A DNA stretch of 64,000 bases, taken from NCBI RefSeq assembly GCF_022811665.1, contig NZ_CP094529.1, forward strand, positions 2,356,001-2,420,000. The letters are read 5' to 3'. A program made the position numbers and the translations under genes. The notes beneath the pieces are model-generated. The model was not told the DNA's origin. It searched no databases and saw only the letters and a program-made list of their open reading frames with translations. Positions 35,144 through 44,289 of the stretch are shown here, one piece after another (positions within the stretch are counted from its first letter, which is position 1; each line of letters starts with the position of its first letter). This DNA is from Chryseobacterium oryzae. GTDB taxonomy: Bacteria; Bacteroidota; Bacteroidia; Flavobacteriales; Weeksellaceae.

Positions 35144-36052
35144 ATGAAAAATGTACCGCAAAAATTCAACTCGATATCCGATTTACATAATGCTCTCGGT
35201 TTCCCAAAACCACTGCACCCATTGGTAAGTCTGGTGAATTATGCTGATATCAAAACACCAGCAGAGGAACTACCGAAAGCTCTTTTGCTTAATTTTTATA
35301 AAATATCTTACAAAAAGCATCTTAAGGGAAAGTTAAAATATGGGCAGGGTTATTATGATTTTGATGAAGGAGGTTTGTCGTTCATTTCACCCAATCAGGT
35401 TATTCAAAGTGTAGAAGATGAAGCAGATTATTCCGGTTACACATTGCTGTTTCATCCGGATTTCATCAGGAATTATCCTTTAGGAACAAAGATAAAAAGC
35501 CTTGGCTTTTTTACTTATTCCGCTAAGGAAGCCTTGTTTTTGTCGGATAAAGAAAAACAGATTCTTTTTGCGATTTTTGATAATATTAAGGAAGAGCTTA
35601 GCGGCAATATCGACGATTTCAGCCAGGATTTGGTAGTTTCCTACATTGAGGTTTTATTGAATTACAGCAACCGCTTTTATAAACGCCAATTTATTACCCG
35701 AAAAACAGTTAATAATGATTTGTTAAGTCAAGTAGAAAATCTTTTAAATACATATTTTGACGAAGAAAAACCTTTACAAAACGGAATGATAACGGTCGAT
35801 TATTTGGCATCCCAATTCCATCATTCGCCGCGATATTTAAGCGATATGCTGCGTTCTCTCACGGGGCAAAATGCACAACAACATATCCACGAAAAATTAA
35901 TTGAAAAAGCGAAGGAATATCTTACCTCTACTACCCTATCTGTATCGGAAATCGCTTATCAGTTGGGGTTTGAACATTCCCAATCATTTAACAAATTATT
36001 TAAAAAGAAGACCAACTTAACACCTTTAGCATTTAAAGAATCATTTAATTAA
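35144..36052 (+). CDS. AraC-family transcription regulator
   Basis: This 302-residue protein has an N-terminal ligand or sensor half (about 1-190, with GQGYYDFDEGGLSFISPNQV resembling a cupin) and a C-terminal double helix-turn-helix: YLASQFHHSPRYLSDMLRSL and IAYQLGFEHSQSFNKLFKKK, ending LTPLAFKESF. Such regulators often control the adjoining reductase gene, here the SDR 24 bp upstream. The next gene begins 7 bp downstream, so the regulator is inside an operon. Confidence 0.92.
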   Translation: MKNVPQKFNSISDLHNALGFPKPLHPLVSLVNYADIKTPAEELPKALLLNFYKISYKKHLKGKLKYGQGYYDFDEGGLSFISPNQVIQSVEDEADYSGYTLLFHPDFIRNYPLGTKIKSLGFFTYSAKEALFLSDKEKQILFAIFDNIKEELSGNIDDFSQDLVVSYIEVLLNYSNRFYKRQFITRKTVNNDLLSQVENLLNTYFDEEKPLQNGMITVDYLASQFHHSPRYLSDMLRSLTGQNAQQHIHEKLIEKAKEYLTSTTLSVSEIAYQLGFEHSQSFNKLFKKKTNLTPLAFKESFN

Positions 36053-36059
36053 AATCAAA

Positions 36060-36395
36060 ATGGACATACCAGCATTCATCAATACATTCATCATAATTAG
36101 TAACGCTTACAAAACCGACAACTATCTGGAACTTTGGCAAGACCATGCCGTTTTAGACGACCCGTCTGTCGGTCAGGTTTTTAAAGGACATTCAGGAATT
36201 AAAAACTATTTTGAAAGCTATTTCATTGGTTATAAAACCCAGACACGACTTGTAAAACTATACATTATAAGCGACAATAAAGCTCATATTGAAGTGGAAT
36301 TCACAGGCGAATTTCCCGAAGGAAAAATAGGCGGAATATTTGATTTTACTTTTAAAGAAGGAAGAATATATAAAGCCAAAGCTGACCTGATGTAA
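36060..36395 (+). CDS. SnoaL-like/NTF2-fold protein
   Basis: This 111-residue protein has the NTF2-like pattern: an N-terminal helix, YLELWQDHAVLDDPSVGQVFKGHSGIKNYF and a set of strands ending IGGIFDFTFKEGRIYKAKADL. These small cone-shaped folds serve as isomerases, hydrolases or binding proteins. It lies between the AraC and GyrI-like genes with gaps of 7 and 18 bp. The specific role is unknown. Confidence 0.82.
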   Translation: MDIPAFINTFIIISNAYKTDNYLELWQDHAVLDDPSVGQVFKGHSGIKNYFESYFIGYKTQTRLVKLYIISDNKAHIEVEFTGEFPEGKIGGIFDFTFKEGRIYKAKADLM

Positions 36396-36413
36396 AATTA
36401 AACTCAAAAAAAT

Positions 36414-37028
36414 ATGGATAATAAACAATCATACAACGATTATTACAAAGCAAGCGAACAGCCGGAAATCGTAGAAATCCCCAAAGCGAGCTATATCTCC
36501 ATAGCTGGAAATGGCAGCCCTGGAACTGATATTTTTTACGAGAAGAAGAAGGCCATTGTGGAATTTGTTAAAGCCTTGCAAAATCAGTTTAAAAATACTG
36601 AAAATGCATTTTCCGAAACTATTGTTGAGATATTTTATTGGTTTGATGAAGACAAGGTTGGATATGTTGATATTGGTAATTTTTATACAACGGTGGATTT
36701 GTCATTGCTGAATTACAGAATTGCAATCCGAGTCCCGGAATTTGTCACAAATGAAAACATCACGAACATTGCAGCACAAAAACCACATATACCGTTCGCC
36801 AATATGTTTGAACGATTTGTATATACGGCAGGAAAATGTGTTCAGCTTTTGCATAAAGGTCCATTTGCAGGAGAATTAGAAACATTACCCATTCTGCAAA
36901 AATTTGCCACCAAAAACGGACTGAAAAAATCAGGAATGCATCAGGAAATTCATCTGATAAACTTTGAAAAAGGAGAAAATCAGGCTTATCTTGAAACTAT
37001 TTTACGAGATGCTGTGACTGAAATGTAA
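36414..37028 (+). CDS. GyrI-like small-molecule-binding domain protein
   Basis: This 204-residue protein matches the single-domain GyrI-like family: EIVEIPKASYISIAGNGSPG at the N-terminus, then WFDEDKVGYVDIGNF and a C-terminal GMHQEIHLINF strand. GyrI-like domains bind hydrophobic small molecules, and some hydrolyse toxic cyclopropanoids. It has no DNA-binding part. Its position behind an AraC regulator and reductases fits a toxic-compound response. Specific ligand unknown. Confidence 0.83.
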   Translation: MDNKQSYNDYYKASEQPEIVEIPKASYISIAGNGSPGTDIFYEKKKAIVEFVKALQNQFKNTENAFSETIVEIFYWFDEDKVGYVDIGNFYTTVDLSLLNYRIAIRVPEFVTNENITNIAAQKPHIPFANMFERFVYTAGKCVQLLHKGPFAGELETLPILQKFATKNGLKKSGMHQEIHLINFEKGENQAYLETILRDAVTEM

Positions 37029-37071
37029 TCTCTTTTCGCTAAATTTAATCAAAATCAAAACAAACTCATTA

Positions 37072-37386
37072 ATGGACATAAAAGAACTTTTGGAACGCTC
37101 AAAAAACATACGGGCGATCTATCATCAACTGGAAAAAACTCAACACGGTACAGAATGGACTGTAGAGGAAGATGTACTGGCGTTTTTAACCGATGCCGGT
37201 CTGGTCGGTCGTCACACGATGTCACAGCAAAACCGTTGGCCAGCAAAAAATACGGAGGTTATGTTGGAACATAAATTATGCGAATGCATCTGGTGGTTGG
37301 CAATTTTAGCCGACAGAATGGATATTAATCTGGAAGAATCGCTAGAAAAATTTTTAACCAAAACCGAAAATTTGTTAGGTGAATAA
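37072..37386 (+). CDS. MazG-like all-alpha protein, possible nucleotide pyrophosphohydrolase
   Basis: This 104-residue, largely helical protein has an acidic first helix pair (WTVEEDVLAFLTDAGLVGR) and a second helix with EVMLEHKLCECIWWLAILAD followed by MDINLEESLEKF. That arrangement resembles the small MazG-like pyrophosphohydrolases, where paired Glu and Asp residues hold magnesium. The motif spacing is not classical (the second ExxD is replaced by ExxH/E), so activity is unsure. It ends the rightward run before a terminator. Confidence 0.6.
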   Translation: MDIKELLERSKNIRAIYHQLEKTQHGTEWTVEEDVLAFLTDAGLVGRHTMSQQNRWPAKNTEVMLEHKLCECIWWLAILADRMDINLEESLEKFLTKTENLLGE

Positions 37387-37430
37387 TTCACTTAGAAAAC
37401 TACGGGATGGGTTCAATATTTTCTAAAAAG

Positions 37431-37473
37431 AAAACCGACATTTGAAGTTTTTAGGCTTCAATGTCGGTTTTTT
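37431..37473. terminator. Bidirectional intrinsic terminator between convergent genes
   Basis: AAAACCGACATTTGAAG (37431-37447) pairs with CTTCAATGTCGGTTTT (37456-37471) with one bulge around an 8-base loop, with A-rich and T-rich flanks. It separates the MazG-like gene from the leftward dehydrogenase. Confidence 0.85.
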
Positions 37474-37490
37474 AATCGTTTTTGAGAATT

Positions 37491-38333
37491 TTATTTTTCT
37501 AAATACCGGATAATCCCAATAACATCTTCTCTTCCGAAACTTTCTGAACTTGCTTTTTCGTAGATTTCTAAATTTCTATTCCCTAAAGGAAAATCTGCTC
37601 CCGCATCTTTGGCTAAACGAATGTCTTTCAGCATGAGGTCTAATGCAAAAGCAGCCTTAAATTGATTATTGAGAAGCAATGGAGTTTTCACCTTGGTCGC
37701 ACCGCTTCCACTCGCACTTTCATTGATGATCTCCAACATCATTTCACGATTTACGCCCAATTTATCAGAAAGTAAAACAGTTTCTGCCAATCCTTCATAA
37801 ATCATTGCCAAAAAGTAATTAATGGAGATTTTTGTAGCTAAACCTTTTCCATTTTCACCAAGATGTTTTATTTTCCCCATCTTTTCCAAATAAGGAGTAG
37901 CACGTTTCAGATCTTGGACATCACCACCAACCATAATAATTAAAGTTCCTTCTGCAGCAGGTTTGGTGCTTCCCGCAACCGGTGCATCCAAAAAACCAGC
38001 TTTTTTAATTTTGACTGCATCCCCCACTTCTTTGGACATTTCCTGAGAAATCGTGCTCATGTCTACAAACAATTTTCCTTCTAGATTATTTTTAAAAATC
38101 TTTTCGTAAACAGATTTTACAGCATTGTCGTTGGTAAGCATTGTAAAAATAATGTCCGAATTATTCACCAAATCTTCAACAGACTCACTCACCGTAGATT
38201 TTATTTTAAAATCTTCAGATTTTTCTGTAGTTCTGTTATAAACAAAAAGTGGAAATCCTGCTTTTTCAATATTTTTTGCCATCGGATGTCCCATATTTCC
38301 GATTCCGATAAATCCTATTTTTTCTACACTCAT
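37491..38333 (-). CDS. 3-hydroxyisobutyrate-dehydrogenase-family NAD(P)-dependent oxidoreductase
   Basis: This 280-residue enzyme has the beta-hydroxyacid dehydrogenase signature IGFIGIGNMGHPMAKNIEKA, the substrate-binding DAPVAGSTKPAAEGTL near 118-133 and the catalytic-Lys segment GLATKISINYFL near 167. The C-terminal all-helical domain ends normally. The family includes 3-hydroxyisobutyrate, tartronate-semialdehyde and glyoxylate/succinic-semialdehyde reductases; which one cannot be decided here. It is the last gene of a leftward stretch. Confidence 0.9.
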   Translation of the reverse strand: MSVEKIGFIGIGNMGHPMAKNIEKAGFPLFVYNRTTEKSEDFKIKSTVSESVEDLVNNSDIIFTMLTNDNAVKSVYEKIFKNNLEGKLFVDMSTISQEMSKEVGDAVKIKKAGFLDAPVAGSTKPAAEGTLIIMVGGDVQDLKRATPYLEKMGKIKHLGENGKGLATKISINYFLAMIYEGLAETVLLSDKLGVNREMMLEIINESASGSGATKVKTPLLLNNQFKAAFALDLMLKDIRLAKDAGADFPLGNRNLEIYEKASSESFGREDVIGIIRYLEK

Positions 38334-38359
38334 TTTTTTTGATTTTTAATTGATACATA

Positions 38360-38803
38360 TTACTGCTTTATTTCCTGAAGATCGCTTATTTTTAATTCTG
38401 ATAATTTTAAGTTAATTTCATATTTATATTTTCGAATTTCATTAGGGTTTCTGCAAACCACATCATAGCCTTCCGGTGTAAACATCGTTTTTTCAAAATG
38501 AATAATCATCCAGTTCCGATCATCGCTCATAAATATAATTTCCCATTTACTTTTCGTAAAAAAAAGAATACCAGAGCCTCTCCAAGTAAATTTTGTATTT
38601 TCTTGGTTTAAAGGTTTATCCCAACCTTTTATAGATTTAGGTTTTCCGTTTTTCAGAAATTTTACTTCATCTGAAAGACCTATAATTCCGTTCTTGGACT
38701 TCATTTGATAGTTGAATGTTGGATTCAATTTATCGCCTTTTGTCCACATCGGAAAGTTGGAAAATACAATATACCAAACGCCCACCAAATAAGATAAATT
38801 CAT
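38360..38803 (-). CDS. Lipocalin-like protein
   Basis: This 147-residue protein opens with LVGVWYIVFSNFPMWTKGDK, matching the GxW start of lipocalins, followed by strands such as NPTFNYQMKSKNG, GWDKPLN and KWEIIFMSDDRNWMIIHF that recall the bacterial lipocalin (Blc-like) barrel. No signal peptide is visible, so it is probably cytoplasmic. It lies 26 bp upstream of the dehydrogenase and may share its transcript. Family assignment is by pattern only. Confidence 0.6.
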   Translation of the reverse strand: MNLSYLVGVWYIVFSNFPMWTKGDKLNPTFNYQMKSKNGIIGLSDEVKFLKNGKPKSIKGWDKPLNQENTKFTWRGSGILFFTKSKWEIIFMSDDRNWMIIHFEKTMFTPEGYDVVCRNPNEIRKYKYEINLKLSELKISDLQEIKQ

Positions 38804-38887
38804 CAGGATTATATTTAAGTTTAAATTTTCATTAAAAAGTACGAATTCTTCATTTAATTTTTAATATCAATTTACACAATTCTCTTT

Positions 38888-39601
38888 TTAGTGTATATTA
38901 AGTTTTTTAAACAACAGTTCTTTGTAAGTATTTCCGATGGACAACTTCAAATATCCGCTTTTAATGATAATCTGTGCAAACCCGTTTTCTATGGCAGAAA
39001 TTTTTGATAAAGGTATAATGTGAGATCTATGAATTCTTATAAATAAATTATCAGGAAGATGAGCTTCAAGATCACGTAAAGTACCATAACCCGTAATATT
39101 TCTTTCTTCACAATGAAAAGTTACATAGTTCCCAACCGACTCGATATAATTGATTTCTGCAAAGCTAATTTTTATTAATTTTCCTTTCTGCTCCGTTTTC
39201 AGCAACAAATAATCGGGATTCCCAACAACAGAATTGTGGCTGAAATACCATTTTCTTACTTTATCTATCGCTTTAGAGAAGCGGTCATAGGAAACTGGCT
39301 TTACAAGATAATCTATAGCATTAAGATTAAAACCATCCACCGCATACTCCGGAAAAGCTGTTGAAAAGATAATCTTAACATTTTCATTTACCAGTTCTGC
39401 AATTTCCAAACCCGACATTTCATCCATTTGAATATCTAGAAAAACAATATCCGCTTGCAGTTTCTTAATAGATTTTAGTCCCTCCAAAGGATTGGTAAAA
39501 GTTCCTACCAACTGTAAATCCTGTTCTTTGCCGATATAATACTCCAAAACATCTATCGCATGCTGTTCGTCGTCTATAATAATACATTTTATTCTGTTCA
39601 T
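38888..39601 (-). CDS. LytTR-family response regulator
   Basis: This 237-residue protein has an N-terminal receiver domain (IIIDDEQHAIDVL, the phospho-accepting Asp in IVFLDIQMDEMSG, and FSTAFPEYAVDGF with the Lys in YLVKPVSYDRF) and a C-terminal LytTR DNA-binding domain (INYIESVGNYVTFHCEERN, FIRIHRSHIIPLSKI). Its start overlaps the end of the sensor kinase gene by 4 bp. The pair would control nearby genes; the CPBP protease gene lies just upstream of the kinase. Confidence 0.94.
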   Translation of the reverse strand: MNRIKCIIIDDEQHAIDVLEYYIGKEQDLQLVGTFTNPLEGLKSIKKLQADIVFLDIQMDEMSGLEIAELVNENVKIIFSTAFPEYAVDGFNLNAIDYLVKPVSYDRFSKAIDKVRKWYFSHNSVVGNPDYLLLKTEQKGKLIKISFAEINYIESVGNYVTFHCEERNITGYGTLRDLEAHLPDNLFIRIHRSHIIPLSKISAIENGFAQIIIKSGYLKLSIGNTYKELLFKKLNIH

Positions 39602-40665
39602 TGCCGGATTTCTAGTTGGAGATGATAAAAGTTTTGTTCGTTTTGTATGCTGAGTTTATATTTTTGAGGGAAGGCGTGATCTAAACGTTGCCTCAAATTA
39701 TTAATTCCTATATTGTTAGATACTATTTCAGACGAGGTTTTGCGTTTTTTGTTTTTAAGTTTTAAACAAACAATTTTTTCAGTTACAGAAATTTTAATTT
39801 CTAAAGGATGTTCCGGATCATTCAGATCACCATATTTAAAAGCATTTTCTACAAGGGTAATAAAGGAAAGCGGAGGAATCTTTTGGTCTTTGATCTCTCC
39901 GTTAATTTTAAAACTTATTTGTTTGCGGTCGGAAAAACGCATCTGCTGTATATCTATTACCCGCTGCAAATGGTCTAGCTCTTTCTGAACCAATACTTTC
40001 CCATTATTTTCATCAGAATTATCCAGAGCATAACGCATTACATCGCTTAATTTCAAAATATTTTCTGCCAATGGTTGTGATACTTTTAGAGCTTGGGAGA
40101 ACAAAACATTGAGTGTATTATACAGAAAATGGGGATTAATCTGAGTGCGTAAAAATGCATATTGATATTTGATGGTTTCAAGTTCTTTTTTATTCTTCAA
40201 ATCGTCTATTTTCAAACGTTCCAATTCCGAATTTTTGAGGTTTTGCTGTGTTTTTAACCATTCCACAATCACAAAATAAAGCAAAGCGTAAACAAAAAAT
40301 TTAAAAGTTGCAATAATAACCTCCTGGCTATATGCCGCAAAAGAAAAAGAATCGGATTTAATATTAATTCCAAATCTTGGGAACACATTATCAATCAACA
40401 AATATCCTCCACCAAAAAGGCTAACAGATATCCCAAGAAAATAAATCGCCATTAAAACTTTACTCTTACTCGATAATGAAAATCCGTAAACGCACAAGTA
40501 AAAAAATAAAATCAGAGGAAGGCTCATCGCTAAAACATCTATAATATGAACATTTTCATTCGTCATTAAATTAAGACAGTAAGTATATATTATATAAATG
40601 CTCCAGGCTAAAATGTGCAGTAGAATTTTGGGAAAAGATTGGAGTGCTGAAAAAAACTTCGTCAA
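39598..40665 (-). CDS. LytS-type membrane sensor histidine kinase
   Basis: This 355-residue protein has about four membrane helices in the first 150 residues, a short coiled coil (ERLKIDDLKNKKELETIKYQ) and the His_kinase domain with INPHFLYNTLNVLFSQ, where His is the phosphorylation site. The C-terminal ATPase part has LVENAFKYGDLND and NNIGINNLRQRLDHAF. This is the standard partner of a LytTR regulator. The signal is unknown. Confidence 0.93.
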   Translation of the reverse strand: MTKFFSALQSFPKILLHILAWSIYIIYTYCLNLMTNENVHIIDVLAMSLPLILFFYLCVYGFSLSSKSKVLMAIYFLGISVSLFGGGYLLIDNVFPRFGINIKSDSFSFAAYSQEVIIATFKFFVYALLYFVIVEWLKTQQNLKNSELERLKIDDLKNKKELETIKYQYAFLRTQINPHFLYNTLNVLFSQALKVSQPLAENILKLSDVMRYALDNSDENNGKVLVQKELDHLQRVIDIQQMRFSDRKQISFKINGEIKDQKIPPLSFITLVENAFKYGDLNDPEHPLEIKISVTEKIVCLKLKNKKRKTSSEIVSNNIGINNLRQRLDHAFPQKYKLSIQNEQNFYHLQLEIRQ

Positions 40666-40690
40666 AACTGCTAATTTTTTAGTAAAAACT

Positions 40691-41392
40691 TTAGTAAAGA
40701 TACTGGATTATCACATCCCACAAAATATGAATCATAATCAAAACTTTAATATTTCTATATTTGAAATACAACATTGCGAAAATCGACCCGAATATAAAAG
40801 GCTGAATCAACATAAACATAGTTCCATAAGAATAATGTGCAGCCGAAAAAATAACAGATGACATCAACACAGCACCCAATTTATTCCCGGAAATAGAATA
40901 AATTCTCGTCATCATATACCCTCTAAAAATAAACTCTTCCACAATACCTGCAGTAATTGATGAGATATAAATAAAAATAGGATATTGCTTTAATAATTCA
41001 CTTAAATCTTCCGATGTTTGTGATGAAAAGCCTAAATAATGCAGCAAATTGGAAGTCCCAATACCTATTACAGCGAAAGCAATGATGGTAAAAAATATTG
41101 TTTTTAAATAAAATAAAGGTTTATATTTTAAGTCTTTCCATTCTGTAAATTTCCTTTTTTCAATATATATGGAATACAAAATGGTGATGAAAAACAGAGT
41201 CCAAATAATAATTTTGGAAATAATGACTTTTACGGTTAAAGATTTGACAAGAAAATTATCTAAAATTATTTTTTTACCATAAAGAATCATTAAAATATAA
41301 AGAACAACAGGAACAAAAATTCCTATAATTGCTAAAATGTTTCTACGGATTTTATTCTCAACCTTTTTTTCTGAATAAATTAAAGCTTTCAT
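40691..41392 (-). CDS. CPBP-family intramembrane metalloprotease
   Basis: The ATG at 41392 (MKALIYSEKKVENKIRRN) gives 233 residues; upstream in-frame codons look like spacer. Seven or so membrane helices are visible, with the Abi/CPBP motifs GIVEEFIFRGYMMTRIY (EExxxR) and AVLMSSVIFSAAHYSY with the metal-ligand His, and a further His in VLIMIHILWDVI. These proteases resemble Rce1 and act in peptide maturation or self-immunity. It is 25 bp upstream of the LytS-like kinase start and likely co-transcribed with that pair. Confidence 0.88.
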   Translation of the reverse strand: MKALIYSEKKVENKIRRNILAIIGIFVPVVLYILMILYGKKIILDNFLVKSLTVKVIISKIIIWTLFFITILYSIYIEKRKFTEWKDLKYKPLFYLKTIFFTIIAFAVIGIGTSNLLHYLGFSSQTSEDLSELLKQYPIFIYISSITAGIVEEFIFRGYMMTRIYSISGNKLGAVLMSSVIFSAAHYSYGTMFMLIQPFIFGSIFAMLYFKYRNIKVLIMIHILWDVIIQYLY

Positions 41393-41823
41393 TTCTATAA
41401 ATTTTGATGATTCAAAAATGCTTAGAATAAAAACTTTTCCAAAAAAAATTATGTGAAATGCAATTTGCCCTATGTGAAATGAATTAAAATACAATAATTT
41501 TGGATTTTGCACTCAAAAGCATATCATTTTCGCTATGATACAATAATAAATTCATTAATATGGAAGAAAAATCGAAAACTGAAATTGTTATTTATTATCC
41601 ATCTATCTCAAGTATTAATAATTTTTGGCACGAATATTCATTAAAGAAGTTTTATAAAACTAAAAATTCTCACTTACAATTATTTTAGCTTTTTTTAATT
41701 ATCTTTAAAAGTATAAAATTGAGTGCGGTTAATATCTAAATTATTGAATGAGTTTAGCAATTTTTAATCGCCAATATTTTTGTATGATCTAATTAAATAA
41801 ATGATGTGGAAAATCTTAAGTTT
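41393..41823. other. Divergent intergenic region
   Basis: These 431 bases separate the leftward protease operon from the rightward export operon and should carry both promoters. A 42-codon rightward frame is at 41560-41688. No clear TAnnTTTG box or terminator stands out. Confidence 0.4.
41560..41688 (+). CDS. Possible small protein, 42 residues
   Basis: The frame begins MEEKSKTEIVIYYPSISSIN, continues NFWHEYSLKKFYKTKN and ends at a TAG. There is no strong ribosome-binding site and no family resemblance. It could be a small protein, a remnant, or chance. Confidence 0.22.
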   Translation: MEEKSKTEIVIYYPSISSINNFWHEYSLKKFYKTKNSHLQLF

Positions 41824-43254
41824 ATGAAATTCAGGAAAATTCTGTTTATTTTGTTTATATTTTCTTCTTCCAAAATCCTTTGTCAGCAATTTACATTAAA
41901 AGAATGTATCGAAAAAGGAAAACAGAATAACACGGCTGTAAAGTTAGCAGAACAATCTCTGGAAACCAGACAACAGCTTTTGCAATCCAGTAAAAACAAT
42001 AATTTACCCAAAGTTGACTTTCTTGGGGGATACAATTATATTGGAGAACCAATCAGAATCAATATGCAGCAGGTAAAAGATGGTATTGTTGAAGGTTCTG
42101 CTAACCAAAGTGCCAATTCTGCGAATGCTGTTTACCAACAGATTACAGGAAATCCGCTCCCACAACAGGTTCAGAATGTGATTTATCAGACTTCAAAAGA
42201 TATCATTAGTGCTGTGTATCCCAATTACAATCCTGCCATTGCAAAACAGAGCTATTTTTTGGCGGGAATTCTGGTTCGACAACCCATTTATCTGGGCGGT
42301 AAACTCAACGCTGCCAAAGAACTGACCAAACAACAGGTTGAAAGTGGAAAAGCAAATTTGGAATCCTCCCAAAATCTTACAGCATATAACATTGCATTAA
42401 ATTACATTCAGGTTATGTATCTCAATTCTATGATTGAGAGGCAGGAAAAAATAGTAGAATCTCTTGAGAAAAATGAAAATTATGCTCAGAATCTTCTGAA
42501 AGCAGAAATTATCCCTCCATATTTAAAAAACTGGTCTAATATTACCAAGCTTCAAGGCGAAACCAATCTTAAAAATCTAAAACTAGAAAAAGAAAATGCC
42601 CTTTTAACCTTAAAAGATTTAATGGGAATTTCTCTTGATGAACCATTGGAAATCCAAGAAAAACTGAATGAAAGTATTGAAGTTCCTAATTTTTCTTCAT
42701 CGGAAAAAAATACAGATTTAAAACTACTATTAAGTAAAAAGAAAGAGGCCGAAACCACCAATGATATTACCAAATCTTTATCAAGACCAAATATTTTTGC
42801 CATTGGAAATTATCAGTTTTTCAGGAAAGACCTTCCGCTTATCACACCACCTTGGCTGGTTGGTATAGAAATGCAATGGACAATTTTTGATCCCGAACGG
42901 AAATCCAGAAATCTCGCATCTCAATCTTTGGTAAAGGAAGCTGACCTTCTTATCAATCAAAAACAAAAGTCTTTGGATTTGGCAACCAAAATTTCTGAAA
43001 ATAAATTATTGAGTTTCAAAGAACAGAGCGAAACTTTTGATACTGCCCGAAAACAGACTTACACCACTACCGAAATGGTAAGAAAAAGAATGGAAAACAG
43101 CCTGTCTTCGGTAAAAGATGTAAATGACGCATTACAATTTCAATATGAAGCCGAAAAATTGTATTATACCTCTTTAGTAGCATATCAAACCGTGATTGCG
43201 ACTTATTTTTATATTACCGGAAACATTGATGATATTACCAAGTATATTCCTTAA
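41824..43254 (+). CDS. TolC-family outer-membrane efflux protein
   Basis: The ATG at 41824 gives 476 residues with a signal peptide (MKFRKILFILFIFSSSKILC); a GTG 18 bases upstream is the alternative. The two TolC repeats show FTLKECIEKGKQNNTAVKLAEQ at the start, GILVRQPIYLGGKLNAAKEL in the first half and VGIEMQWTIFDPERKSRNLA in the second. It starts an operon with an HlyD adaptor and two ABC-2 permeases and would supply the outer-membrane duct for that exporter. Confidence 0.92.
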   Translation: MKFRKILFILFIFSSSKILCQQFTLKECIEKGKQNNTAVKLAEQSLETRQQLLQSSKNNNLPKVDFLGGYNYIGEPIRINMQQVKDGIVEGSANQSANSANAVYQQITGNPLPQQVQNVIYQTSKDIISAVYPNYNPAIAKQSYFLAGILVRQPIYLGGKLNAAKELTKQQVESGKANLESSQNLTAYNIALNYIQVMYLNSMIERQEKIVESLEKNENYAQNLLKAEIIPPYLKNWSNITKLQGETNLKNLKLEKENALLTLKDLMGISLDEPLEIQEKLNESIEVPNFSSSEKNTDLKLLLSKKKEAETTNDITKSLSRPNIFAIGNYQFFRKDLPLITPPWLVGIEMQWTIFDPERKSRNLASQSLVKEADLLINQKQKSLDLATKISENKLLSFKEQSETFDTARKQTYTTTEMVRKRMENSLSSVKDVNDALQFQYEAEKLYYTSLVAYQTVIATYFYITGNIDDITKYIP

Positions 43255-43266
43255 ACTGATAGCAAG

Positions 43267-44262
43267 ATGAAAAACTTTATAAAAAATTATTGGGCAGTTT
43301 TTATTCCGATTGTTGTGCTGATTATTGCTTTGATTTATCTTTTTCAAAATAAAACCTCCGAGAATAATAAAGAAACAGTTCTGGGAATGGTAGATGCAGA
43401 ATTTGTGGATGTTTCCGCTTCTTTGCCGGGAAGAGTGGTTGATATTTTGGTGAAAGAAGGTGATGAAGTGAAAGAAGGTCAGGTTGTTGCTCAGATGAAA
43501 ACCTCTGAAATAGAAACTATCAAGGCTCAGGTTTCTGATGCTGTAGTCATCGCACAGAACCAACTCGATAAAGTGAATCGTGGTGTAGAGCCCGAAGTTT
43601 TGAAATCTGCAGAAAATCTTCAGCAAATTGCTAAACAGCAAATGGATTTAATGAACAAAACCTATTCCCGTTTCCAGACACTGTATTCGGAAGGAGTAGT
43701 TTCGGGACAAGAAAGGGATGTGATTTATTTTAAATACAAAGCAGCTCAAAAGGAATTAGAAACCGCCAATCTTAATGTTCAGCTTTTAAGACGTGGCAGT
43801 AATCAAGAAATGAAAAACTCGGCTCAGGCTTTACTCAATCAGGCAAAAGCGGCAGATGAACTCGCACAAGAAGTTAAAGACAATGCGTCCATAAAAGCAC
43901 CTGCTTCCGGGAAAATTTCTACCATAATTTCGAACAAAGGCGAAATGGTGAATGCAGGTTATCCAATGATGACGATTCAAAAAGACCATTCTTTTTTTGT
44001 TAAATTCAATATCCGTCAAAATCAAATGACTAAAATTGATAAAGGCAGTAAAGTAACCATGAAAATTCCTGGTTGCGTACCCGAAAATGTACAAGGAACC
44101 GTGGTAGAACTTGCTCCTGCTTTAGGCTATGCAGACTGGGTTCCGGAAAAACAAAATGGCGAATTTGAGCTGAGAACTTTCCAGATAAAAGTGAAACCTG
44201 AGAATGCGAATTCGATAAAAGGGCTTCGCTCAGGAATGACCGCACAACTTATTTTCGATTAA
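43267..44262 (+). CDS. HlyD-family membrane-fusion protein
   Basis: This 331-residue protein has an N-terminal membrane anchor (YWAVFIPIVVLIIALIYLF), a lipoyl half motif VSASLPGRVVDILVKEGDEV, a long coiled hairpin (about 75-190), the second lipoyl half ASIKAPASGKISTIISNKGE, and a C-terminal barrel. It resembles YhiI-type adaptors that accompany ABC-2 permeases. It lies 12 bp after the TolC gene and 27 bp before the first permease. Confidence 0.92.
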   Translation: MKNFIKNYWAVFIPIVVLIIALIYLFQNKTSENNKETVLGMVDAEFVDVSASLPGRVVDILVKEGDEVKEGQVVAQMKTSEIETIKAQVSDAVVIAQNQLDKVNRGVEPEVLKSAENLQQIAKQQMDLMNKTYSRFQTLYSEGVVSGQERDVIYFKYKAAQKELETANLNVQLLRRGSNQEMKNSAQALLNQAKAADELAQEVKDNASIKAPASGKISTIISNKGEMVNAGYPMMTIQKDHSFFVKFNIRQNQMTKIDKGSKVTMKIPGCVPENVQGTVVELAPALGYADWVPEKQNGEFELRTFQIKVKPENANSIKGLRSGMTAQLIFD

Positions 44263-44289
44263 TTTATATTCTAAAACAGATTTTAACCC

